From contig CAJFNE010000105.1 in the NCBI GenBank assembly GCA_904393855.1, forward strand, positions 1 through 6,501: 6,501 nt of DNA, written 5' to 3'. The position numbers and the translations under genes were made by a program. The notes beneath the pieces were generated by a model. It ran no database searches. It was not told the origin of the DNA and saw nothing but the letters and a program-made list of their open reading frames with translations. Source of the DNA: an uncultured Oscillibacter sp. (GTDB lineage: Bacteria > Bacillota > Clostridia > Oscillospirales > Oscillospiraceae). Within the stretch, counting starts at the first letter, position 1. Every line of letters begins with the position of its first letter. Positions 1 to 5,976 of the stretch are shown piece after piece.

Positions 1-1
1 C

Positions 2-763
2 TACCAGACCGTGGACCAGCCCACCTCCGCCCTGCTGTTCTTCCTGCGGGACGGACAGGTAGTGGGCATCCGGGCGGAGAGCACCGGGGACCTGGGGCTG
101 GACGCCTACGCCCCCAACAACACCTCCCGCTTCCCCGTGGTGGACGGGGAGCCGGACTTCTCCCAGCGGCAGGAGCCGGAACGGGAGACGGTCAGCGACA
201 CCCAGCGGGTCTACATCGCCTGGAACCAGCTGGTGACCAACGACAATCTCTCCGCCGAGGAGCGCTACACATACCAGCATACCATTTTCAGCGGCCTTGC
301 CTATCTGGACTGGCAGGAGCTGGGGCAGCTGGGCAGCACGGAGTATCCGGAGCAGACCATGGCGGCCCTGGTCTCCTGGCTGCGGGAGCAGGTCCCCTAC
401 ACGGGGAGCGAGATTCTGTCCCTCCAGATGGGGGTCCAGTCCAATCTGGATGGCTGGCTCACGGACTCCTACGCCAGCCTTCTCTCCGCCGCCTTCTTCG
501 GCGATCCCGTGACCTATGCCAGGAATCTGGCCACGGACAGCCTGGAGGACACCATGTACCAGGTCATCCGCCTCACCGCCTACGACGCGGAGCTCTACCC
601 AGTGGAGCTGGAGACCGCCCTGGACACCCTGGACGCCGCCTTGGCGGACGGCACCTTCACGGAGGCCCAGCAGGGCTGGGCGGAGCTGCTGCGGCTGTAC
701 CTCACCACCCCCATCGACCAGCGCAGCAGCCTCCCCCGCTCCCCGGAAGAGCTGGAGGCATGA
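2..763 (+). CDS. Hypothetical protein, C-terminal part (5' end outside window)
   Basis: I do not recognise this protein. The frame is open from the first complete codon at position 2 to a TGA at 761-763, giving about 253 residues. A GTG at position 11 could start it, but the ten bases before it hold no Shine-Dalgarno sequence, so the real start probably lies left of the window. The visible part begins with a likely beta strand pair (LLFFLRDGQVVGI), of a kind seen in small extracytoplasmic repeat domains. An acidic, polar linker rich in Pro, Glu, Gln and Asp follows, then a mostly helical region to the end. It contains no cysteine and no lysine, with about 40 Asp/Glu against 13 Arg, so it is strongly acidic. 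No membrane segment is visible in this part. The composition would suit an exported or surface protein, but no signal peptide can be checked. It converges on ysxC and shares a terminator with it; nothing links it functionally to the chaperone/protease genes. The coding call is firm, the function unknown. Confidence 0.8.
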   Translation, partial: YQTVDQPTSALLFFLRDGQVVGIRAESTGDLGLDAYAPNNTSRFPVVDGEPDFSQRQEPERETVSDTQRVYIAWNQLVTNDNLSAEERYTYQHTIFSGLAYLDWQELGQLGSTEYPEQTMAALVSWLREQVPYTGSEILSLQMGVQSNLDGWLTDSYASLLSAAFFGDPVTYARNLATDSLEDTMYQVIRLTAYDAELYPVELETALDTLDAALADGTFTEAQQGWAELLRLYLTTPIDQRSSLPRSPEELEA

Positions 764-793
764 AAAAAGGAACGGCTGACGCCGTTCCTTTTT
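764..793. terminator. Bidirectional intrinsic terminator between the convergent genes
   Basis: A perfect 13-bp inverted repeat pairs 764-776 (AAAAAGGAACGGC) with 781-793 (GCCGTTCCTTTTT) around a TGAC loop. The T-rich arm gives a U-tract on the plus strand (TTTTTCTTGTTTT from 789), and the A-run at 763-768 gives TTTTTT on the minus strand. It therefore suits termination in both directions. It starts one base after the TGA of the plus-strand gene and lies 9 nt beyond the ysxC stop, so it should end both the plus-strand transcript and the whole minus-strand cluster. Seen directly; function inferred from form and position. Confidence 0.93.
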
Positions 794-802
794 CTTGTTT
801 TC

Positions 803-1399
803 TCAGCGCCGGCAGGCCCGGTTCAGCAGGCCGATCAGTTCCTCCTTGCCGGTGCCCTTCTCCGCGGAGAACGGCACCAGGGCGTCCCCCTCCCCCAGCT
901 CCAGGGTCTCCCGGATCAGGGTCAGGGCCGGCTCGATCTGGCTCTTCTTCAGCTTATCCAGCTTGTTGGCCACCACGATCTCCGGGCAGCCGGTCTCCCG
1001 GAACCAGCGGTGCATGGTCCGGTCATTCTCCGTGGGCTTGTGGCGGCTGTCCACGATCAGCACTCCGGCGGTGATGAGCTTTCCCTCGTCCTGGAAGTAG
1101 CTCTCCATGAGCTTCGCCCACCGCTCCTTCTCCGCCTGGGGCACCTTGGCGTAGCCGTAGCCCGGCAGATCCACCAGGTAGGCCCCCTGGTCCACCAGGA
1201 AGTAGTTGATCTGGGTGGTCTTCCCCGGAGAGGCCCCCACGTAGGCCAGGTTCTTCCGGTTCACCAGCCGGTTGATCACGGAGGACTTCCCCACGTTGGA
1301 CCGGCCCGCAAAGGCGAACTGGGGCAGGCCGTCCCGCAGGAAATCCGTCCTTTTTGCGGCGGAGCGCACAAACTCCACCTTGGTAAAATTCAATGGCAT
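803..1399 (-). CDS. ysxC: Ribosome biogenesis GTP-binding protein YsxC/YihA (EngB)
   Basis: This is a 198-residue TRAFAC-class GTPase of the EngB family, which binds the large ribosomal subunit precursor and is needed for late 50S assembly in the cytoplasm. All G motifs are present: G1 GRSNVGKS at 32-39, the G2 threonines in GKTTQ at 59-63, G3 DLPGYG at 77-82, G4 NKLD at 145-148 and G5 FSAEKG at 177-182. Its length matches the family, which is little more than the bare G domain. The frame stays open upstream to 1528, but that extension overlaps lon, is Arg/Pro-rich and unlike the family. The ATG at 1399 begins the conserved N-terminus (MPLNFTKVEF) and has a GAGGAG site 6 nt upstream. It lies 10 nt after lon, so it is very likely cotranslated with lon, and it is the last gene of the cluster before the terminator. 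The symbol engB is also used. Identification is secure. Confidence 0.97.
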   Translation of the reverse strand: MPLNFTKVEFVRSAAKRTDFLRDGLPQFAFAGRSNVGKSSVINRLVNRKNLAYVGASPGKTTQINYFLVDQGAYLVDLPGYGYAKVPQAEKERWAKLMESYFQDEGKLITAGVLIVDSRHKPTENDRTMHRWFRETGCPEIVVANKLDKLKKSQIEPALTLIRETLELGEGDALVPFSAEKGTGKEELIGLLNRACRR

Positions 1400-1405
1400 A
1401 TCCGG

Positions 1406-1411
1406 CTCCTC
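1406..1411 (-). promoter_or_regulatory. ysxC ribosome binding site overlapping the lon stop codon
   Basis: On the minus strand GAGGAG begins inside the lon TGA (1412-1410) and sits 6 nt before the ysxC ATG. This is a textbook spacing and it decides the ysxC start. The overlap suggests that ribosomes finishing lon help to open the ysxC site (translational coupling); the coupling is inference. Confidence 0.85.
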
Positions 1412-3821
1412 ACTGCCGCAGGGCGTCGCCGCCGCTCTCCCGGTCCCGGCCCATGGGGGCGAAAGCCGCCACATGGGCGGCCGTCTCCTCCCGGACAGCC
1501 TCGTTCTCCGGACAGAGGGCCGCCGCAAAGACCTCGTCCACCACGGACACCGGGATGAACCGCAGACCCGCCCGGACGGTCTGGTCGATCTCCTCCAGGT
1601 CCCGGACGTTGTCCTGGGGGATCAGCACGGTGCCGATGTGGTTGCGGTAGGCGGCCATGCTCTTCTCCTTCAGTCCACCAATGGGCAGCACCCGGCCCCG
1701 CAGCGTCACCTCGCCGGTCATGGCGATTCCGGCCCGGACCTTCCGGCCCGTCAGGGCGGAGAGCATGGCGGTGGTGACGGCGATGCCGGCGGAGGGGCCG
1801 TCCTTGGGCACCGCGCCCTCTGGGAAGTGGACATGGATGTCCCGCGTCTTGTAGAAGTCCGCCGGGATGCCCAGCACCGCCGCCCGGCTCCGCAGGCAGG
1901 AAAGCGCCGCCTGGGCGGACTCTTTCATCACATCCCCCAGGTTGCCGGTAAGCTCCAGCTTGCCGGAGCCCTCCATGACGTTGACCTCCACCTCCAGGAT
2001 CTCGCCGCCCACCTCGGTCCAGGCCAGGCCGTTCACCACGCCGACTTCTTCCCGGTCCGTGTGGAGAGCCGGGGGATAGGGCTGGCAGTCCAGGAATTTG
2101 GGCAGCTCCGCCTCCGTGACGGTGATCCGCTTGACGTCCCCCTGCAGCAGCCGCATGTCCGCCTTCCGGCAGATAGCCGCCAGCCGCCGCTCCAGAAGCC
2201 GCACGCCGGATTCCCGGGTGTAGTCCCGAATGATGGCCCGCAGCACGTCGTCGCTGACGCGCAGGGCGCCCTTCTTCAGCCCGTGGGCTTTCAGCTGCTT
2301 GGGCAGCAGGTGGCGGCGGGCGATCTGCACCTTCTCCTCGTCGGTGTAGCTGGTCAGCTGGATGACCTCCATCCGGTCCAGCAGAGGACGGGGGATCGTG
2401 TCGGTGGTGTTGGCGGTGGTGATGAACATCACATGGGACAGATCCACCGGCAGCTCCAGGTAGTGGTCCCGGAAGGAGCTGTTCTGCTCGCTGTCCAGCA
2501 CCTCCAGCAGCGCCGCCGAGGGGTCGCCCCGGTAGTCGCTGCCCAGCTTGTCGATCTCGTCCAGCAGGAGGAGCGGGTTCATGGAGCCGCTGCGGTTGAT
2601 GGCCTCGATGATCCGGCCGGGCATGGCACCTATGTAGGTTTTCCGATGTCCCCGGATATCCGCCTCATCCCGGACGCCGCCCAGGGAGAGGCGGGCCAGC
2701 TTCCGGTTCAACGCCCTGGCCACGCTGATGGCGATGGAGGTCTTGCCCACGCCCGGCGGCCCCACCAGGCAGAGGATCTGCCCCTTGGCCTCCGGATTCA
2801 TCTGCCGCACAGCGATGGTCTCCAGGATACGCTCCTTCACCTTCTCCAGGCCGTAATGGTCGTGCTCCAGCACTTTCCGTGCGGCGTCCACGCTGACGCG
2901 CTCCTTGGTGGTGGTGTTCCAGGGCACCTCCAGGCACACGTCCAGGTAGTTGCGGATCACCGCCGCCTCCGCGCTGGAGTAGGGCTGCTTGGAGAGCTTG
3001 GTGACCTCTTTCATCAGATAGCTCTCCCGCTCCTCGTCCAGGTGGAGGTCCAGGATCTTCTCCCGGTAGGCGTCGATCTCGTCGTCCTCTTCCTCCCCCA
3101 GCTCATTCTGCAGCACTCGGATCTGGGTGCGGAGGATCTGCTCCCGCTGGGAGCGGACCAGCTGATCCCGGACCTTGCCCTCCATTTCATGCTCGAAGTT
3201 CAGCACGTTGCATTCCCGGGCCAGGAAGCCGTTGAGCTTCCGCAGCCGGAGATAGGGGGACAGCTCTTCCAGAATCTCCTGCTTATCCAGGAAGCGGAGG
3301 TTGATATTCTGGGCGATGAAATCCGCCAGGTACCCCACGTCCTGGCAATCCATGACGGTGGTGACCACCTCCTCCGCCAGGCCGCCGGCCAAGCCGGCGT
3401 ACTCGCTGAAGAGGTTCCAGGTCTGGCGCAGCAGCGCCTCCGTCCGGGGGCTGCGGAGGAACGCCTCGGAGACCGCCGTCTCCGCCAGCGGCTCCACGTT
3501 GGCCTGGAGGAAAGGCTCCGTCTGCCACAGCCGCCGCATCCGGGCCCGGCCGCGTCCCTCCACCATCACCCGCACCGCGGTGGGGGACAGCCGCAGGATC
3601 TGCGTGATGTGGGAGATCGTCCCCACCTCATAGAGGTCCTTTTCCCCGGGGAGGTCCGTGCTGATCTCCCGCTGGGTCACCAGGAAGATGTCCTGGTCCG
3701 CCTCCATGGCCCGCTCCAGGGCCCGGATGGAGATCTGCCGCTCCACGTCGAAGGTCAGGGACATGTGGGGAAATACCGTCAGGCCCCGGAGGGCCATGAC
3801 AGGAAGATTGATCGGTTCCAT
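1410..3821 (-). CDS. lon: ATP-dependent protease LonA (endopeptidase La)
   Basis: Lon is a cytoplasmic hexameric protease that uses ATP to unfold and degrade misfolded and regulatory proteins. The 803 residues follow the LonA layout. The N-terminal substrate-binding domain covers about 1-200 (opening INLPVMALRGLTVFPHM), followed by a charged helical/coiled-coil region at about 200-300. The AAA+ module has Walker A GPPGVGKT at 354-361, Walker B LLLLDEID at 417-424, a sensor-1 candidate Asn471, the arginine finger Arg483 in LLDRMEV and sensor-2 Arg541. The C-terminal protease domain has the Ser-Lys dyad: Ser677 in PKDGPSAG and Lys720 in GGLKEK, 43 residues apart as in E. coli Lon (S679/K722). 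The large N-terminal and linker region before the AAA+ module, and the absence of a membrane insertion in it, make this LonA rather than LonB. About 30 residues follow the usual end of the protease domain, a modest divergent tail. The ATG at 3821 has AAAGGAA about 10 nt upstream. It lies 73 nt after clpX with a hairpin between them. Confidence 0.98.
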   Translation of the reverse strand: MEPINLPVMALRGLTVFPHMSLTFDVERQISIRALERAMEADQDIFLVTQREISTDLPGEKDLYEVGTISHITQILRLSPTAVRVMVEGRGRARMRRLWQTEPFLQANVEPLAETAVSEAFLRSPRTEALLRQTWNLFSEYAGLAGGLAEEVVTTVMDCQDVGYLADFIAQNINLRFLDKQEILEELSPYLRLRKLNGFLARECNVLNFEHEMEGKVRDQLVRSQREQILRTQIRVLQNELGEEEDDEIDAYREKILDLHLDEERESYLMKEVTKLSKQPYSSAEAAVIRNYLDVCLEVPWNTTTKERVSVDAARKVLEHDHYGLEKVKERILETIAVRQMNPEAKGQILCLVGPPGVGKTSIAISVARALNRKLARLSLGGVRDEADIRGHRKTYIGAMPGRIIEAINRSGSMNPLLLLDEIDKLGSDYRGDPSAALLEVLDSEQNSSFRDHYLELPVDLSHVMFITTANTTDTIPRPLLDRMEVIQLTSYTDEEKVQIARRHLLPKQLKAHGLKKGALRVSDDVLRAIIRDYTRESGVRLLERRLAAICRKADMRLLQGDVKRITVTEAELPKFLDCQPYPPALHTDREEVGVVNGLAWTEVGGEILEVEVNVMEGSGKLELTGNLGDVMKESAQAALSCLRSRAAVLGIPADFYKTRDIHVHFPEGAVPKDGPSAGIAVTTAMLSALTGRKVRAGIAMTGEVTLRGRVLPIGGLKEKSMAAYRNHIGTVLIPQDNVRDLEEIDQTVRAGLRFIPVSVVDEVFAAALCPENEAVREETAAHVAAFAPMGRDRESGGDALRQ

Positions 3822-3830
3822 GGGTTTCGT

Positions 3831-3837
3831 TTCCTTT
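3831..3837 (-). promoter_or_regulatory. lon ribosome binding site
   Basis: AAAGGAA on the minus strand places its AGGA core about 10 nt before the lon ATG. This is weaker and slightly more distant than the clpP site but adequate. It lies 18 nt downstream of the clpX-lon hairpin. Confidence 0.65.
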
Positions 3838-3855
3838 CTTGGAAATGGAAAAACA

Positions 3856-3888
3856 GAGGAAAGGGGGCGTACGGCGTCCCCTTTCCTC
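3856..3888 (-). terminator. Hairpin with U-tract between clpX and lon (terminator or attenuator)
   Basis: An 11-bp perfect inverted repeat (GAGGAAAGGGG at 3856-3866 with CCCCTTTCCTC at 3878-3888) can be extended inward by a G-U and two G-C pairs around a 5-nt loop. Read on the minus strand the stem is followed by TGTTTTTCC, a usable U-tract, and it lies 6 nt after the clpX stop. On the plus strand there is no T-run, so it acts only in the direction of the cluster. Only 34 nt separate it from the lon ATG, too few for a promoter plus leader, so partial termination that lowers lon and ysxC relative to clpX seems more likely than a true operon end. A lon promoter inside or upstream of the hairpin is not excluded. 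Confidence 0.75.
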
Positions 3889-3894
3889 CCGTGT

Positions 3895-5208
3895 TTAAGA
3901 CGCCGACTTGGGGGCGGAGCCGTGGGATGGCTTCTCGCCCTTGCCGGTGTTTAATTTCACAGCATAGTTCACTTTGTGCGGGTCCCGGGTGATGACCGGC
4001 TCCCCGGTGCCCTCCACGCACTCCCGGGTGATGACCACTTTGGAGATGGTGGGGTCCGAGGGGACGTCGTACATGATCTGGGTCAGCATCCCCTCCATGA
4101 CCGCCCGCAGGCCCCGGGCGCCGATGTTGCGCTCGATGGCCTTGTCGGCAATGGCGTCCAGGGCCGCCGGCTCAAATTCCAGGTCCACATCGTCGTACTC
4201 CAGCAGCTTCTTGTACTGCTTCACCAGGGCGTTCTTGGGCTCCTGGAGAATCCGCACCAGGTCCTCCCGCTGCAAGGCATTCAGCGGCGCGATCACCGGC
4301 AGACGGCCCACCAGCTCCGGAATGATGCCATACTTCAGGATGTCGTGGGGCTGGACCTCCCGCAGGATGCGGCTGAGATCCTTGTCCTTCTTCCCCTGGA
4401 CGTTGGCGCCGAAGCCGATGCTCTTCTGGTCCAGGCGCTTCTCGATGATCTTCTCCAGCCCGTCGAAAGCACCGCCGCAGATGAAGAGGATGTTCCGGGT
4501 GTCGATCTGGATGAACTCCTGGTGGGGATGCTTCCGGCCGCCCTGGGGCGGCACGTTGGCAACGGTACCCTCCACGATCTTCAAAAGGGCCTGCTGCACG
4601 CCCTCGCCGGAGACATCCCGGGTGATGGAGGGGTTCTCACTCTTGCGGGCGATCTTGTCGATCTCGTCCACGTAGATGATGCCGTGCTCCGCCCGCTCCA
4701 CATCGAAGTCGGCGGCCTGCAGCAGACGCAGCAGGATGTTCTCCACATCGTCGCCCACGTAGCCGGCCTCCGTCAGGGTGGTGGCGTCGGCAATGGCAAA
4801 GGGCACCTGGAGAATCCGGGCCAGTGTCTGGGCGAACAGGGTCTTGCCGGAGCCGGTGGGGCCCAGCATCAGGATGTTGCTCTTCTGGAGCTCCACGTCC
4901 TCGCCGCCGCCGAAATAGACCCGCTTATAGTGATTGTAGACTGCCACGGACAATGCCACCTTGGCCTCGTCCTGGCCGATGACGTACTCATCCAGCACGT
5001 CCCGGATCTCCCGGGGGGTGGGCAGCTGGTCCGGGATGTCCTCCACGGGGCTGTCCGCGCCGTCGAATCCGTCGTTCAGAATGCTCATGCACAGCTGGAC
5101 ACACTCATCGCAGATGCGCACACCGGGTCCCTGGATCATGCGGTGCACCTGGTTTTCGTGCTTGCCGCAGAAGGAACAGCGCAGGGACTTCTTGCCTTCG
5201 TCGCTCAT
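3895..5208 (-). CDS. clpX: ATP-dependent Clp protease ATP-binding subunit ClpX
   Basis: ClpX is the hexameric AAA+ unfoldase that feeds substrates into ClpP. Starting at the ATG at 5208 the protein has 437 residues, a normal length. The N-terminal zinc-binding domain has Cys11, Cys14, Cys33 and Cys36. The AAA+ module has Walker A GPTGSGKT at 116-123, the pore-1 loop GYVG at 149-152, Walker B ending in Asp181-Glu182, the RKH pore residues at 225-227, the arginine finger Arg302 in GRLPV and sensor-2 Arg365 in GARGLR. The ClpP-docking IGF loop is intact at 264-266, fitting the adjacent clpP. An in-frame ATG two codons upstream (5214) directly abuts the GAGGT ribosome binding site. The ATG at 5208 is 6 nt away from it, so I prefer 5208. 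The last 20 residues are a low-complexity Lys/Ser/Pro tail. The gene starts 30 nt after clpP ends, consistent with one transcript. Confidence 0.98.
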   Translation of the reverse strand: MSDEGKKSLRCSFCGKHENQVHRMIQGPGVRICDECVQLCMSILNDGFDGADSPVEDIPDQLPTPREIRDVLDEYVIGQDEAKVALSVAVYNHYKRVYFGGGEDVELQKSNILMLGPTGSGKTLFAQTLARILQVPFAIADATTLTEAGYVGDDVENILLRLLQAADFDVERAEHGIIYVDEIDKIARKSENPSITRDVSGEGVQQALLKIVEGTVANVPPQGGRKHPHQEFIQIDTRNILFICGGAFDGLEKIIEKRLDQKSIGFGANVQGKKDKDLSRILREVQPHDILKYGIIPELVGRLPVIAPLNALQREDLVRILQEPKNALVKQYKKLLEYDDVDLEFEPAALDAIADKAIERNIGARGLRAVMEGMLTQIMYDVPSDPTISKVVITRECVEGTGEPVITRDPHKVNYAVKLNTGKGEKPSHGSAPKSAS

Positions 5209-5214
5209 GCTCAT

Positions 5215-5219
5215 ACCTC
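5215..5219 (-). promoter_or_regulatory. clpX ribosome binding site (decides the start)
   Basis: GAGGT on the minus strand lies in the 30-nt clpP-clpX gap. It touches the first ATG (5214) with no spacer but is 6 nt from the second ATG (5208). Known spacing preferences favour the second ATG. The two possible proteins differ by only two residues (Met-Ser). Confidence 0.65.
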
Positions 5220-5238
5220 AGTTTTTGGATTTTTGCGC

Positions 5239-5823
5239 TTACCGCTTATTGGTGATGATCTTGTCGATGAGACCGAAATCCAGCGCCTCCTGGGCCGTCA
5301 TCCAGTTGTCCCGCTCGGAGACCTCCTTGATCTCCTCCGCGGTCTTGCCGGTGTTCTCCGCCAGGATCTGATTCAGATTCCGCTTGATCCGCAGGAAGTG
5401 CTCCACGTCGATCTCCATGTCCGTCACCTTGCCCTGGGTACCGGCGGAGGGCTGATGGATCATGATCTCCGCGTTGGGCAGGGCGATGCGCTTGCCCTTG
5501 GCGCCGGAGGACAGCAGGAAAGCGCCCATGCTGGCGGCCATACCCACGCAGATGGTGGACACGTCGCACTTGACATACTGCATGGTGTCGTAGATGGCCA
5601 TGCCGTCGGTGACGGAGCCGCCGGGGCTGTTGATATACAGCTGGATGTCCTTATCCGGGTCCTGGGCCTCCAGGTACAGCAGCTGGGCCACCACCAGGCT
5701 GGCCGTCGTCGCGTTGACCTCTTCCCCCAGGAAGATAATCCGGTCATTCAGCAGACGGGAGAAAATATCGTAAGACCGCTCTCCCCGGTTCGTCTGCTCA
5801 ACTACATAAGGCACTAAACTCAC
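5239..5823 (-). CDS. clpP: ATP-dependent Clp protease proteolytic subunit ClpP
   Basis: ClpP is the serine peptidase that assembles into a 14-subunit chamber and degrades proteins delivered by ClpX (and ClpC/ClpA type partners). The 194-residue protein has the full catalytic triad: Ser98 in GMAASMGA, His123 in MIHQPS and Asp172 in ERDNW. This is the same numbering as well-studied Firmicutes ClpP. The oligomer and oxyanion segment INSPGGSV is at 64-71. The N-terminus (SLVPYVVEQTNRGERSYDI) is the usual ClpP opening with little or no propeptide. The start is a GTG at 5823, supported by a strong GGAGGT site 8 nt upstream. A second GTG at codon 4 is too far from that site. It stands 153 nt after tig and 30 nt before clpX. 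Promoter-like and palindromic sequences lie upstream, so it may be expressed both from tig read-through and from its own promoter. Confidence 0.98.
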   Translation of the reverse strand: MSLVPYVVEQTNRGERSYDIFSRLLNDRIIFLGEEVNATTASLVVAQLLYLEAQDPDKDIQLYINSPGGSVTDGMAIYDTMQYVKCDVSTICVGMAASMGAFLLSSGAKGKRIALPNAEIMIHQPSAGTQGKVTDMEIDVEHFLRIKRNLNQILAENTGKTAEEIKEVSERDNWMTAQEALDFGLIDKIITNKR

Positions 5824-5831
5824 TTTTGATT

Positions 5832-5837
5832 ACCTCC
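5832..5837 (-). promoter_or_regulatory. Strong clpP ribosome binding site preceding a GTG start
   Basis: GGAGGT on the minus strand lies 8 nt before the GTG at 5823. It is the closest match to the anti-Shine-Dalgarno sequence in the window and settles the non-ATG start, since no ATG is near. Confidence 0.9.
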
Positions 5838-5855
5838 GTTCTTTCGTGGCCGAGG

Positions 5856-5872
5856 GGCCGGCGCGGCCGGCC
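5856..5872. repeat. GC-only inverted repeat in the clpP leader region
   Basis: GGCCGGC at 5856-5862 and GCCGGCC at 5866-5872 form a perfect 7-bp all-GC stem with a GCG loop, 19 nt upstream of the clpP ribosome binding site. Read on the plus strand it is followed by GTTTTC, weakly terminator-like. On the minus strand (clpP sense) no T-run follows, so it would be a leader structure rather than a terminator. The structure is visible; any role is inference. Confidence 0.6.
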
Positions 5873-5886
5873 GTTTTCGCCTGATA

Positions 5887-5930
5887 ACACTATTCTCTCA
5901 TGATACCACAAGTACCATGAGAGAATGTGT
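5887..5930. repeat. Long imperfect palindrome in the tig-clpP intergenic region
   Basis: The arms 5892-5906 (ATTCTCTCATGATAC) and 5912-5926 (GTACCATGAGAGAAT) pair over 15 positions with one A-C mismatch around a CACAA loop. Allowing one bulged T at 5891, the ACAC at 5887-5890 pairs with GTGT at 5927-5930, for 19 positions in all. Neither strand has a T-run after the stem, so it is not a standard intrinsic terminator. It begins 46 nt after the tig stop. It could be a regulator binding site, an RNA-processing or 3'-end stabilising hairpin for tig, or a dispersed palindromic repeat. The structure is certain, the role unknown. Confidence 0.85.
5900..5908 (-). promoter_or_regulatory. Possible extended -10 promoter element for clpP
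   Basis: On the minus strand TGGTATCAT fits an extended -10 box (TGn followed by TATCAT, 5 of 6 to consensus). At a 17-nt spacer there is no recognisable -35 hexamer. The nearest -35-like TCGACA (minus strand, 5933-5928) is 22 nt away, too far for a normal promoter. Transcription would start near 5893 and give a leader of about 70 nt. The element lies within the long palindrome, which could then act as an operator. Tentative. Confidence 0.3.
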
Positions 5931-5976
5931 CGAATCTGTAAAATGTACCGCATGCTCCCTGGAAAAAGTTGTGGGA

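Noticed and set aside
1400..1528. N-terminal extension of ysxC to an upstream start at 1528
   Set aside because: The extra 43 residues are Arg/Pro-rich, overlap the lon coding end in another frame and are absent from the EngB family. The ATG at 1399 has a proper ribosome binding site and a conserved N-terminus.
3898..3990. Promoter for lon inside the 3' end of clpX
   Set aside because: The AT-richer patch on the minus strand offers TATGCT as a -10-like hexamer, but nothing resembling a -35 at normal spacing, so it is not supported.
1272..3992. A 906-codon open frame on the plus strand opposite lon
   Set aside because: It is fully antisense to a secure lon gene. Its product is rich in His, Gln, Leu, Val and Gly without any recognisable domain, as expected from the complement of GC-rich coding sequence lacking stop codons in that frame. 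No ribosome binding site supports its start.
3976..5817. A 613-codon open frame on the plus strand opposite clpX and clpP
   Set aside because: Same cause: it mirrors two conserved genes with complete catalytic motifs, spans the intergenic gap, and its product is low-complexity Leu/Val/His/Gly/Asp sequence with no family resemblance.
5887..5930. Intrinsic terminator of tig
   Set aside because: The stem is long, but neither strand has a T-run after it and it is not GC-rich, so I list it as a palindrome of unknown role.
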